Assembly: GCA_000320545.1 (NCBI GenBank)
Contig: ADNK01002407.1
Span: forward strand, 35,001 to 75,949
Length of the DNA stretch: 40,949 bases
From: Bigelowiella natans CCMP2755
Taxonomy: Eukaryota; Cercozoa; Chlorarachniophyceae
Direction: 5' to 3'
Shown here: piece after piece, positions 11,501-21,500 of the stretch
How positions within the stretch are numbered: the stretch's first letter is position 1
Layout of the letters: every line of letters starts with the position of its first letter
Position numbers and translations under genes: made by a program
Notes under the pieces: generated by a model
The model's input: only the letters and a program-made list of their open reading frames with translations
Told to the model about the DNA's origin: nothing
Database searches by the model: none

Positions 11501-14500
11501 TCGTGAAGTACCTGGTTGACATGAAGGCAAATATTGAGGCGAAAGACGAAGATGGTGGGTACCAATACTAGCATTATGGCAGGAGTTGTAGATTATATTA
11601 CATAATTTATAACGATTCCAATACATTAATTTAGGTAACACTCCGTTGGTCGCGGGTTTCAAAGAGTATAATTTTAAGATCGTAAAGTACCTGGTTGACA
11701 TGAAGGCAAACATTGAGGCGAAAGACAAATACGGTGGGTACCAATACTAGCATTTCGACAGCAGTTGTAGATTATATTACATTATTTGAAATGATTTCAA
11801 TACATTATATTAGGTAACACTCCGTTGGTTTGGGGTTCAAAAAAGGGTCATATTGAGATCGTAAAGTACCTGGTTTACATGAAGGCAAACATTGAGGCAA
11901 AAGACAACCACGGTCGGTACCAATACTAGAATTGAAACAGCAGTTGTAGAATTTGATACATCATTTGAAACGATTTTCAATGCAATGTATTAGGTAATAC
12001 TCCGTTGGTTTGGGGTTCAAAAAAGGGTCATATTGAGATCGTAAAGAACCTGGTTTACATGAAGGCAAACATTGAGGCGAAAGACAACCACGGTCGGTAC
12101 CAATACTAGAATTGAAACAACAGTTGTAGAATTTGATACATCATTTGAAACGATTTCAATGCAATATGTTAGGTGGTACTCCGTTGGTTTGGGGTTCCTT
12201 TTATGGTCGTTTTAAGATCGTAAAGTACCTGGTTTACATGAAGGCAAACATTGAGGCGAAAGACAAATACGGTGGGTATCAATACTAGAATTAAGACAGC
12301 AGTTGTAGAATATGTTACATTATTTGAAATCATTTCTATACAACACATTAGGTGATACTCCGTTGATCGCGGGTTTCAAAGAGGATAATTTTAAGATCGT
12401 AAAGTACCTGGTTGAAATGAAGGCAAACATCGAGGCGAAAAACGAATATGGTGGGTACCAATACTAGCATCGTGACAGCAGTTGTAGAATATGTAACATT
12501 ATTTGAAATGATTTTAATATAATGTATTAGGTAATACTCCGGTGGATTTGGGTTTCAAAAAGGGTAATTTTGAGATCGTGAAGTACCTGCTTGACATGAA
12601 GGCAAACATTGAGGCGAAAAAAGAATATGGTGGGTACCAATACTAGAATTAAGACAGCAGTTGTAGAACATGTTACATTATTTGAAACGATTTTAATGCA
12701 ATACACCAGGTCATACTCCGTTGTTTTGTGGTCATTTGGAGATCGTAAAGTGCATGGTTGACATGAAGGCAAACATTGAGGCGAAAAACGAATATGGTTG
12801 GTACCAATACTAGCATTCTGACAGCAGTTGTAGAATATGTAACATTATTTGAAATGATTTCAATGCAATATGTTAGGTGATACTCCGTTGGTTTGGGGTT
12901 TACAAAAGGGCCATATTGAGATCGTAAAGTACCTGGTTGACATGAAGGCAAACATTGAGGCGAAAGACAAATATGGTGGGTACCAATACTAGCATTATGG
13001 CAGGAGTTGTAGATTATATTACGTAATATAACGATTTCAATACATTAATTTAGGTAACACTCCGTTGGTCGCGAGTTTCAAAAAGAATAATTTTAATATC
13101 GTAAAGTATCTGGTTGAAATGAAGGCAAACACTGAGGCGAAAGACAAATATGGTGGGTACCAATGCTAGCATTACGACAGCAGTTGTAGAATTTGATACA
13201 TCATTTGAAAAGATTTCAATATAATGTTTTAGGTAATACTCCGGTGGATTTGGGTTTCAAAAAGCGTAATTTTGAGATCGTGAAGTACCTGCTTGACATG
13301 AAGGCAAATATTGAGGCGAAAACTGAATATGGTGGGTACCAAAACTAGCATTGTAACAGCAGTTGTAGAACTTGTTACATTATTTGAAACGATTTTAATG
13401 CAATACACCAGGTCATACTCCGTTGTTTTGTGGTCATTTGGAGATCGTAAAGTGCATGGTTGACATGAAGGCAAACATTGAGGCGAAAAACTATCATGGT
13501 GGGTACCAATACTAGCATTGTGACAGCAGTTGTAGAATTTGATACATCATTTGAAATGATTTCAATGCAACATGTTAGGTGATACTCCGTTGGTTTGGGG
13601 TTTACAAAATGGTCATATTGAGATCGTAAAGTACCTGGTTGACATGAAGGCAAACATTTAGGCGAAAAACGAATGTGGTGGGTACCAATACTAGCATTAT
13701 GACAGCAGTTGTAGAATATGTAACATTATTTGAAATGATTTCAATGCAATATGTTAGGTGATACTCCGTTGGTTTGGGGTTCACAGAAGGGTCATATTGA
13801 GATCGTAAAGTACCTGGTTGACATGAAGGCAAACATTGAGGCGAAAGACAACAACGGTAGGTACCCATATTAGCATTATGGCAGGAGTTGTAGATTATAT
13901 TACATAATTTATAACGATTTCAATACATTATATTAGGTCGTACTCCGTTGGTTTGGGGTTCACGAAAGGGTCTTATTGAGATCGTAGAGTACCTGGTTGA
14001 AATGAAGGCAAACATTGAGGCGAAAGACGAAGATGGTGGGTACCAATACTAGCATTGTGACAGCAGTTGTAGAACATATTGTATAATTTATTATTACATT
14101 TTCAATACATTATATTAGGTAATACTCCGTTGGTTTGGGGTTCACATAAGGGTAATTTTGAGATCGTAAAGTACCTGGTTGACATGAAGGCAAACACTGA
14201 GGCAAAAAACGAAGATGGTGGGTACCACCAATGCTAGCATTGTGACAGCAGTTGTAGAACATGTAACATTATTTGAAATGATTTCAATACAATGTATTAG
14301 GTGATACTCCGTTGGTTTGGAGTTCAAAAAACACTGAGGCAGACGAATATGGTGGGTAGCATACTAGCGTTGAGACAGCAGTTGTAGAATATGTAACATC
14401 ATATGAAACGATTTCAATGCAATGTATTAGGTGTTGTTTGGGGTTCACAAAAGGGTCATGTTAAGATCGTAAAGTACCTGGTTGACATGAAGGCAAACAC

Positions 14501-15299
14501 TGAGGCGAAAGACGAAGATGGTGGGTAGCAATACTAGCAATGAGGCAGGAGTTGTAGATTATATTACATGATTTATAACGATTTCAATACATTGTATTAG
14601 GTCGTACTCCGTTGATTTGGGGTTCACGAAAGGGTAATATTGAGATCGTAGAGTGCCTGGTTGAAATGAAGGCAAACATTGAGGCGAAAGACGAAGATGG
14701 TGGGTACCAATACTAGCAATGAGGCAGGAGTTGTAGATTATATTACATGATTTATAACGATTTCAATACATTATATTAGGTCGTACTCCGTTGATTTGGG
14801 GTTCACGAAAGGGTAATATTGAGATCGTAGAGTGCCTGGTTGAAATGAAGGCAAACATTGAGGCGAAAGACGAAGATGGTGGGTACCAATACTAGCATTG
14901 TGACAGCAGTTGTAGAACATGTTGTATGAGTTATGATTACAGTTTCAACACTTAGGTAATACTCCGTTGCTTTTGGGTTCAAAAAAGGATAATTTTGAGA
15001 TCGTGAAGTACCTGGTTGAAATGAAGGCAAACACTGAGGCCAAGAACGGATATGGGATGACTCCCTATGACTTGGCAAATGATGAACTCAAAAGCTTCAT
15101 TGAGCATTCTTGCATTGAGCGACGGATCCAGGTGTTCAACAGAGATTTGAGAGATTTGTACTTCTTGAGCACGGAATTGAAGCGGGGGTTGGGGGCAGAA
15201 GTCGTCGCCATCAACTCGAAAAAGCGGAAGCGGTCGCGGTCGCCGTCGCCGTCTCCGTTTCGGTCTTCTTCGTCAGACGACTACAGTCATTATGAATGA
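8501..15299 (+). CDS. Giant modular ankyrin-repeat gene: 37 exons, one ankyrin repeat per exon
   Basis: Exon 1 (8501-8621) codes MMSSGTSPSNNTFKAIRSND and an ankyrin-like helix pair, and ends in phase 1. Exons 2-36 each code one repeat of the form G-N/D-TPLVWGS-KGHIEIVKYLVDMKA, then NIEAKDKYG. Exon 37 (14956-15299) holds the last repeat, MTPYDLANDELKSFI, and a basic tail, KKRKRSRSPSPSPF, which looks like a nuclear signal with RS/SP repeats. Internal exons start at 8795, 8974, 9153, 9332, 9511, 9690, 9857, 10036, 10215, 10394, 10573, 10752, 10931, 11110, 11277, 11456, 11635, 11814, 11994, 12173, 12352, 12531, 12710, 12877, 13054, 13233, 13412, 13579, 13758, 13937, 14119, 14301, 14431, 14601 and 14780. 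The full joining is 1,275 codons including the stop, with an in-frame TAG at 13659-13661 (exon 29). A protein-binding scaffold is the family expectation; the partner is unknown. Confidence 0.9.
8795..14955 (+). repeat. 179-bp tandem array: 99-nt ankyrin exon plus 80-nt intron, 35 copies
   Basis: Each unit is an exon starting GTNATACTCCGTTG and ending about ...AATATG, followed by an intron GTGGGTACCAATACTAGC...TTAG. Twenty-nine exons are 99 nt, four are 87 nt (9690, 11110, 12710, 13412), one is 51 nt (14301) and one is 90 nt (14431); all are multiples of three. Introns are 77-83 nt, mostly exactly 80. The 87-nt exons are always preceded by CACCAG instead of TTAG, marking a sub-family. Units 3-4 (8974-9331) recur almost unchanged as units 5-6 (9332-9689), and the pair 'GGTGGATTTGGG exon + 87-nt exon' recurs at 10931, 12531 and 13233. 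These are signs of repeated unequal exchange or conversion. The first intron (8622-8794, 173 nt) shares the GTGGGTA donor but is otherwise distinct. Confidence 0.95.
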
Positions 15300-16260
15300 C
15301 TATTTTTTTGGTTCCAATTTGCAAAAAGTGACATTTTTGAACAGCATGATGGAAAACTACGTCATTTCATCACAATTTGCAAATGACAACAAAATGGGAG
15401 GAACTTGCAATGGTGCATTTCAAAGATTTGTGATGGTGTGCGTGCTCCAAAGCCTCTGAACAACAACGCTGATGACAATGACAATGTGGTGCTTCATGCA
15501 CACGACAATCGAATGCATGAGACGGATGTGATGAAGTGATCAAGTCTTTTCAATTGTCATCCCAACATGTGTGGCTGTGCAAAGCAGCGGCCACAGGGCG
15601 TGTGTTGTGTCTGCGTGTCTCTTCTGTTGTGTGTTTCATGCACTTGAAAGCATCTGCATCCGGTCCTAGCTGGGGTCGTCGGTGTCGCGCAGTGCGTGCA
15701 ACAGTTCGCTGCCTCTTTTTCTGCTTCAGTCATCAGTGGCTTTGTCTCATCGTTTCGATTGTTCATGATGGCGTTTGATTGATTGCGCAATCTGAGCTGT
15801 TGGTGTTCGCAGGCTGCTGACACAGACACCATCAGTGAGAAACAGCCGAGAAGTCACAAGCACGCTGACATGTGCAGTGAAACGACGCAGAAACGCAATG
15901 CAGCAACAGCCTTCCACACACCACAATGTGATGACGGTGAAGGAAGAAAAGGCCACAGAAACAATCTGCTGACTCTGAACATGCACGTGTGCATTCGATT
16001 TCAACTTCGCTCTGCAATCATGATGCTCAATGATGTGCATGTTTGCTGGCTGCCACACAGCTATGCGATGCAATGCAGCGACTGCCATGCGCATGCGTGT
16101 GCGTGCCATGACGAAGCGACATGCGACTGCCATGCGCATGTGTGCTGTGACGAAGCGAAAACCGACTGCTGTGCGCATGCACATGCGTGCTGTGACGAAT
16201 CGAAGTCGCATTTCAGGCCATTGAGCACTTCTAGACTTCCAAAAGTCCGGGAACAGTGAT
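15300..16260. other. Intergenic stretch after the ankyrin gene
   Basis: No gene is supported. Base style changes here to GTGTG/CATGCG-rich DNA. An open frame at 15783-16259 is Cys/His-rich only because it reads through the minisatellite at its end. Confidence 0.45.
16074..16206. repeat. Short minisatellite, about 3 units
   Basis: Degenerate repeats of GACTGCCATGCGCATGCGTG...GACGAAGCGA, with unit lengths near 40 bp. GCGCATGC-type palindromic words lie within each unit. Confidence 0.7.
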
Positions 16261-16448
16261 CCCAAAAAGTCTGCACAACTAGCGGTTCCCGCACAGAGGA
16301 TGAGGAACAATTGCAAAGGGCAAGAAGCTTGCAACAACGATGAAGAACACCGAAGACGCAACTTGCAACGAACAAAAAAAAAGGACAAAAAAAGAGCTGA
16401 AATCGCCAAGCGAGCAAGGTCTGGGAATGGTTCAAAAGAGGAAAATGA

Positions 16449-17665
16449 CAAGGTCAGGCTTCGGGAAAAACAGCAAAAAAAAAACACTTCGATTCAACTC
16501 CAGGCATTGCACCAGAAGCTTCCGTGATCAAAAAAGCACGTGAGCTCTCACGAAAACGAAAGGAAAGCGAGGCTGAGCTGAAAGAGATGGTTCTCGATTG
16601 TTTCAGGGATCCGAGAACCGGCACCATTTTTGCAAATGGTCAAAGGTGTGAAAAGCTTCGAAAACTGGACCCGGATGATGTGAAAAGGCGTGCCGAGAGG
16701 GAGAAGCAGCGCAAGAGAGTGAAGGCCTAGCAACAGATTCCAATGAAAACCAGATCATTCAGCCCAAAAAAAAATGCATGGACATCAAATTGGTGCTTGA
16801 ATGCTTTGAATGTCATGTCTTGATGCATTTTTTTTCCCTCTGTGTTCACTTGCGTGGCATGATCTTCGCGCGATGATCCCTCGTGAAACCGTTGAAATGT
16901 TTGAGAAGATGATCTTCGCGAATGGCATTCCCCCGAGACCTTCCTTGCCACCAAAATAGGAAGCTTGCTGGGAGCGGGCTAGCAGGTTCTCGGTTCCGGA
17001 GCATGTTGAAATCATCAAAAAGGCTGCTGGAACACCCGCATCCGCGGAAATGCGTTCGGGAAAGGGTGGGCCGAAATCGCTCACCGAGATGATCAGGATA
17101 GAGGTCCCCGTCTCAGCCTCGCTCGCCGCCAAACTCACGACCTTGCGCCCTGAGTTGCTCGAGAAGGCGTTCGAAGAAGAGGTCACCCAAGAGCGAGGCA
17201 TCCTCGCCACAATGGAGGAGAAACGTGACCCCCCTTGAACGAGCTGGTCAGCTACCTTCGTCTTGAAGGGCATGCTCTGGATGAAATGAAGGCCCCGCCA
17301 TTCGTTTCAGCGGTCGTCGGCAAGGCCCTGGAAAAAAAGCACCACCAAGCGATGAAGGCGCTCAAGAAACATCAGCGAAGCCTCGAGAAAAGCGTCCTGA
17401 GCCGAGACAAAACAAGCAAATGCTGTCGCAAGTCACAACTCTGGAAAGGCGAGTCTGTGCCAACGCAAGGTTGCTGACTCAGCAGCAGCATCGAAGCGGC
17501 GTGCCCCGCTTCGGGAATGAGATCTCAGGGCCTGCGCATTGCGTTGCAGCTGGTGCCGTGCCCGCAGCGAGAGAGGCGGTCAAACCGCTGATGAGCTCCA
17601 ACACGATGGAAATCGTCAAAAGCTTGTTCGTTTCCCCCACCTCCCTGCACCCCCGCTCCAGATGA
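16449..17665 (+). pseudogene. Frameshifted unknown ORF, possibly transposon-derived
   Basis: Not recognised. Successive plus-strand frames read as one decayed protein. The first piece is a Lys/Arg-rich segment from 16449 (KKARELSRKRKESEAELKEM, then DCFRDPRTGTIFANGQRC), ending at 16730. A second piece starts MIPRETVEMF at 16873, with one TAG near 16957, and includes IRIEVPVSASLAAKLTTLRP. It runs to a stop at 17236 and resumes in the next frame with LNELVSYLRLEGHALDEM and a charged helical stretch. The last piece, 17420-17665, is in a third frame. The strong helix and charge pattern would fit a coiled-coil ORF1 or gag-like protein, but there is no zinc knuckle and no polymerase on this strand. 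The call of decay rests on the stops and frame changes. Confidence 0.45.
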
Positions 17666-17903
17666 CCCCAAATTTTCAATTTCCATGCAGAAAACAAGGC
17701 ATTCCTCGAAACAGTTTGCGTTCTTGATCGCATGATGACAGCTAGGTCATTGGTCAAATGGCAGGGGCGCATGTGCACAATGTGCATCACACGAACGAAC
17801 AAGTGATGAGTCATGCATCGTGCCAGGGAAAAACGAAGGTTCTTTCCAACATTGCGCAATGTTGATCATGCAACTCCATTTCTTCTCCCAGACACTTTGG
17901 AGT

Positions 17904-18215
17904 TCACACTTTCTGGTTCACGCACACTTTGACGGTCCCGTCCGCTGACCCCGAAACAACCGTCTGCCCGTCCCGCGAATCCGCGACCGAGCGCACCCAA
18001 TTCGAATGCCCCGTGAGCGTTTTGGAGTCCATGGTTCGCCACACTTTGGTGGTCTTGTCCCGTGACCCCGAAACGACCGTCTGCCCGTCCCGCGAGACGG
18101 CGACCGAGTGCACATCATTGGAAAGCCCCGTGAGCGTCTTGGTGCATGTTCCCGAGGAGACATCCCACATTTTGATGGTGTTGTCCCGTGACCCCGAAAC
18201 GACCGTCTGCCCAAT
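17904..18215 (-). pseudogene. WD40-repeat gene fragment
   Basis: The minus strand codes two full WD40 blades and part of a third: DNTIKMWDVSSGTCTKTLTG, HSVAVSRDGQTVVSGSRD, then DSKTLTGHSNWVRSVADSRD and QTVVSGSADGTVKV. The DNA shows three copies of a GACGGTCGTTTCGGGGTC-type block, 117 and 126 bp apart. It begins abruptly after GGGCAG, where an in-frame TGA lies just upstream, and stops with KVCVNQKV instead of KVW. So it is either a last exon with a CAG acceptor or a truncated copy. It abuts the 3' end of the minus-strand retrotransposon, and no other blades exist in the window. Confidence 0.6.
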
Positions 18216-18374
18216 TCATCTTTGTTCTGAATGCAACTTGAAAACGAAGACATGCAATTGCGCATCGCACATCAACACTCAACGAGCAGCACACAAACAC
18301 GCACTCACACTCCAAAGCACGCAATTCCAATCAAGCTGACGCTTCCCACTGAAGGGAACATTCGTTGAGCTGTT

Positions 18375-19700
18375 TCAAGGGACCAAAAGTTTCCAAAGCT
18401 GATGCAGGTCCCAACACTCCTCAGTGTTGGCAATCTTCAGCAATCTTTGAGCTTTCTTCAAGTCTTTGACGTCTTGCTTTCCAAGCAAGGAATTTCTTTG
18501 CACGCAGCACCCAAAGGCGACGCATGCACACACCAATGTCTTCCCACCATTGGTTTTCCTCCACTCTTTTGTTGTTGTCGTTTGACCACCCAGACTCAAA
18601 CGACGTGTCTTCTTTTTTGTCTCTCGTGATGAGCACAAGGACGTTGGAAACCTCCTGAGTGGAAGAGAGGTTCCATTTCAATTGGTAGTCGCGCAGGATG
18701 TGTTGCACTTGCTAGCTTGGGGGCCATTGCAGGAACAAAGGTGTTGTGGGCAATCCCCAACACCCACACGTTGACACAGGAGGCAATGCGGGGGCTTCAA
18801 GGCAGAAGGGTCTTTCGGAGCGATGTGACCCTTCCAGATTCTGAACACAAAGTGGGCATCTTTGGGGGCCAGTCGCAAAGATGGGTGTGCAGTTCGGCCT
18901 TTCTTCTTGCATTGCAAATTGAACGACTTCAGTGACGTGGAGCACCACACTGCGTCAGCCAGGAGAGAAGACAGGGAAACTTGTTTTTGGCAATTGTCTT
19001 TCACGTCGGCATCAGGTCTCGCTTGGGCCGTCTTCTCATCCGTGTCGTCCGCATGGCGGCAGCGCAGCCACTTGACCAACTCAGCTTTCTTCATTGCCCT
19101 CAATGCTCTTCCTTTGGCTCGAATGCCATTGGCCACGCAGAACACAGTCAGCCTTTTCTTGGTCCACGATGGGAGGGACTCGACATCGAAGTCCAGCTCT
19201 CTTCCGCGAAGAGCTTCGGGGGTGAGTGTTGCAGGTTCGGCACTCACTCTCTCTCTTCTTTGTCTTTCCTCAATGCTCTCATGCTTGGTCAAGTCTCGAA
19301 TCATCATGGCTTTGTTTTTCCTTCTGGACGTGATGCCCCGTTGCTTGCACTCCAATTGCAGCTGTTTGAACGGCATCTCACTGAAGTGGAACTCCTCGAT
19401 TCCCACGTCATTGTTGTCATGGACAACAGCACTGCGCACATTGGGATCTGGATTCTGATGCGTCCAAGAGGGGATGGAGATGAGCTCCATGTCCACGGCC
19501 ATTTGGAAGCAGTTGTGCACCATTGTGCACCACGGCAGGTCAACGTCATCAACGAGACCCAAAAGGAGTTTGCGGAGTCTTTGAAAGTTGCACATGGCCA
19601 CTTTGAGGACGAACCGCACCACTCTGATCATCACCAGTTCCTCAGCGGGTCTCCAACCAAGAAAAGTCAGCACAGCATCCGAGGAGTCCGAGTTGAAGCA
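18375..19700 (-). pseudogene. LINE ORF2 C-terminal region with SAP-like modules and a Cys/His finger
   Basis: The frame 19673-18678 includes two stretches with the helix-extended-helix pattern of SAP DNA-binding domains: FKQLQLECKQRGITSRRKNK followed by AMMIRDLTKHE, and LTVFCVANGIRAKGRALRAM followed by KKAELVKWLRCRH. A third, weaker copy begins LKSFNLQCKKKGRTAHPS. Next is C-L-L-C-x7-C-P-Q-H-L-C-S-C, close to the CCHC finger common at LINE ORF2 ends. After a frame change the protein seems to go on with MQHILRDYQLKWNLSS and finish at 18375. The SAP assignment rests on pattern only. Confidence 0.6.
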
Positions 19701-19702
19701 CC

Positions 19703-21500
19703 TCAGGGCTTTCCTGCCAAGCCAGCATCAGCAAGGCGTGCCATCATCACAGTCATCCGTGCTGTGTCAATTTGTTGGACTTCGCATCCGCAGAGGAACT
19801 TGGGAAGCCACACTGACGTGATGACGAGGCATGCCACGCAGCACGACCAGTGGGCACCCAAGTTGAACGTCAGCAACCCAGTTGGGCAATTTCCTGTGTG
19901 CTTCAACCTTCTCGTGGACCCTTTCTTGATCCAGGAATTTTGCAACTTGCGTGTGGAGAAAGCAACGCCCAGGTAGACGAACTTGTCGACACAGTCCAGG
20001 CGCTGTCCACACATGGTCACAGTCTTTTCCTCAGTCGTGGGAGCGTGTTTCCGTTCCGTGGAACCAAGGACCATGACCTTGCACTTTGTGAGCCCGAATT
20101 GCATGCCACTTGCTGTCGCAAAGTCCTCCGCAATTGTTGCACACTTCTGGGGATCTGATGAGCCAAGGAGGCCAATGCCAGCAAGGTCGTCTGCGAACCC
20201 GAGCATGCAAATGCGGTCGAGGGGTGCACGTCTGGGGCCACCAGTGATCGACACACCCTGCATCTCGATTTGACACCTTGCTGGCTTGCAATGACGATGT
20301 CAATGAAGCAGTTGAAGAAAAAGGGGGCGAGGACACTGCCCTGTGGAACGCCTCTGTGCACGGGCAGTGGCTCAGGAGTGGTCCCATCGACCAGCAATGT
20401 GCGAACGTGGTTCAGCATCCAATGGAGGCCGAACCGGACGATGTGGTCAGGCAAACTGGGGAATCGCATTTTCACTCTGCGCACAACGATTCTGGTGGAT
20501 GGGAACACTGTCGTGGGCCTTCTTCAGGTCCAGGAACAACACCAGTGCGGATTTTCGGTCTCTGCGAAGGGCTTCTTCGGTCACTTTCAGTCTCCATGCT
20601 TGTTCAATGCAGCCCCTCTTCTCAACGAAACCACCTTGGTTGAAATGCAACTTGATTTTGAGTTTCTTGATTCTTCTCCAATGTGGGGACTTTGAGTCCC
20701 TGTGCGTGCACGCGCAAGGAACACGTGCACCCAGGCACGTCACGTGTGCCCAAAAAGCACACGTGCTCTGTTCACATCCACACGTGCACCAAACAAGCCA
20801 CTGCACATGCACCGAAAATTGCCAAGCGTGGCTGCAGTGCACGCAGTTCGCACGCAACAGCACGCAGTTGTGCAGCACACACCACTGATTGCACAGATGT
20901 TCATCTTGGCAAGTCTGATGCGTGCATTTTCAGGCACACGACATTGCTCTGCTGCACTTGCGTGCACGCGTGCATGGGCACACGTGTGGTCACAGGTGCA
21001 CACGAAGTGCGTGATGTGCACACGCAGTGGACGGCATGCACGCACAGGGACTTCAAGTCCCCACACCAAAGGATGTGCTCCAAGAGTTTCGCAGTGCACG
21101 ACAGCAAGGTGATGGGGCGGTGTTGCAGAGGTTCGGGCTCAGGGACCTTCGGGATGAGGACCACCACTGAGCGGTGCCATTCGCGCGGAATTTCCGAAGG
21201 GTTTCTGAGCCCTTTGTTGAACAGGTCGAGGAGGAAAGAGTGTGATTCAGTGGGCAGGGCTTGAAGCAGCTTGTTGGTCATGCCGTCCAGGCCCGGAGCT
21301 TTGTTGTGAGGGAGCATTGCGATCGTCGATTGAAGTTCATCGAGAGTCACAGCTTTGCAGTCATTTGTCCACTTGCAGTCTTCCAGCCACGCTTTCGCAT
21401 TGCCTTCGCTGCACAACGCAGGTGGGAAGGCACCAAACACGGGTCTCCACGCGTCTTCGAAGGCTTCTCGGGAGAAGCGGGGGGGCACTTTGTCCCCCCG
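19703..21500 (-). pseudogene. LINE reverse transcriptase domain, interrupted by a TIR element
   Basis: Ordered motifs: NKAPGLDGMTNKLLQAL, HRPITLLSCTAKLLEHIL, then, beyond the inserted element, FNQGGFVEKRGCIEQAW, LVLFLDLKKAHDSVP (motif A), HRGVPQGSVLAPFFFN (motif B) and MLGFADDLAGIG (motif C, with the catalytic Asp pair). The thumb region follows, with KCKVMVLGS and FVYLGVAFS. Besides the insertion there are frameshifts near 20510 and 20275 and a stop at 19703. Confidence 0.88.
20682..21065. mobile_element. 384-bp terminal-inverted-repeat element (MITE-like) with CCAA target duplication
   Basis: The left end, TGTGGGGACTTTGAGTCC..., and the reverse complement of the right end, TGTGGGGACTTGAAGTCC..., match at 27 of 29 positions (20682-20710 and 21037-21065). 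The element is flanked by CCAA on both sides (20678-20681 and 21066-21069). Each TIR carries an inner palindrome around GGGACTT-AAGTCCC. Removing the element and one CCAA makes the reverse-transcriptase frame continuous across the site (HILW then RRIKK), which fixes the boundaries exactly. The inside is rich in CACGTG and TGCACAC words and codes no transposase, so the element is non-autonomous. No second copy lies in the window. Confidence 0.88.

Noticed and set aside
8795-14955. Regular repeats considered as a CRISPR array or a satellite
   Set aside because: The 179-bp period with coding exons, GT-AG introns and phase conservation explains it; there are no short direct repeats with unique spacers.
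8788-15078. Many minus-strand open frames of 60-114 codons starting MPSCQPGTLRSQ across the ankyrin array
   Set aside because: They are the antisense of the ankyrin exons and recur only because the array recurs. They run through introns and lack any domain.
15783-16259. Cys/His-rich frame considered as a zinc-binding protein
   Set aside because: The Cys/His pattern comes from the CATGCG/GACTGC minisatellite; the rest has no coding signal.
20683-21264. 193-codon frame over the TIR element considered as a transposase
   Set aside because: It reads through the element end into LINE antisense and has no catalytic motif.
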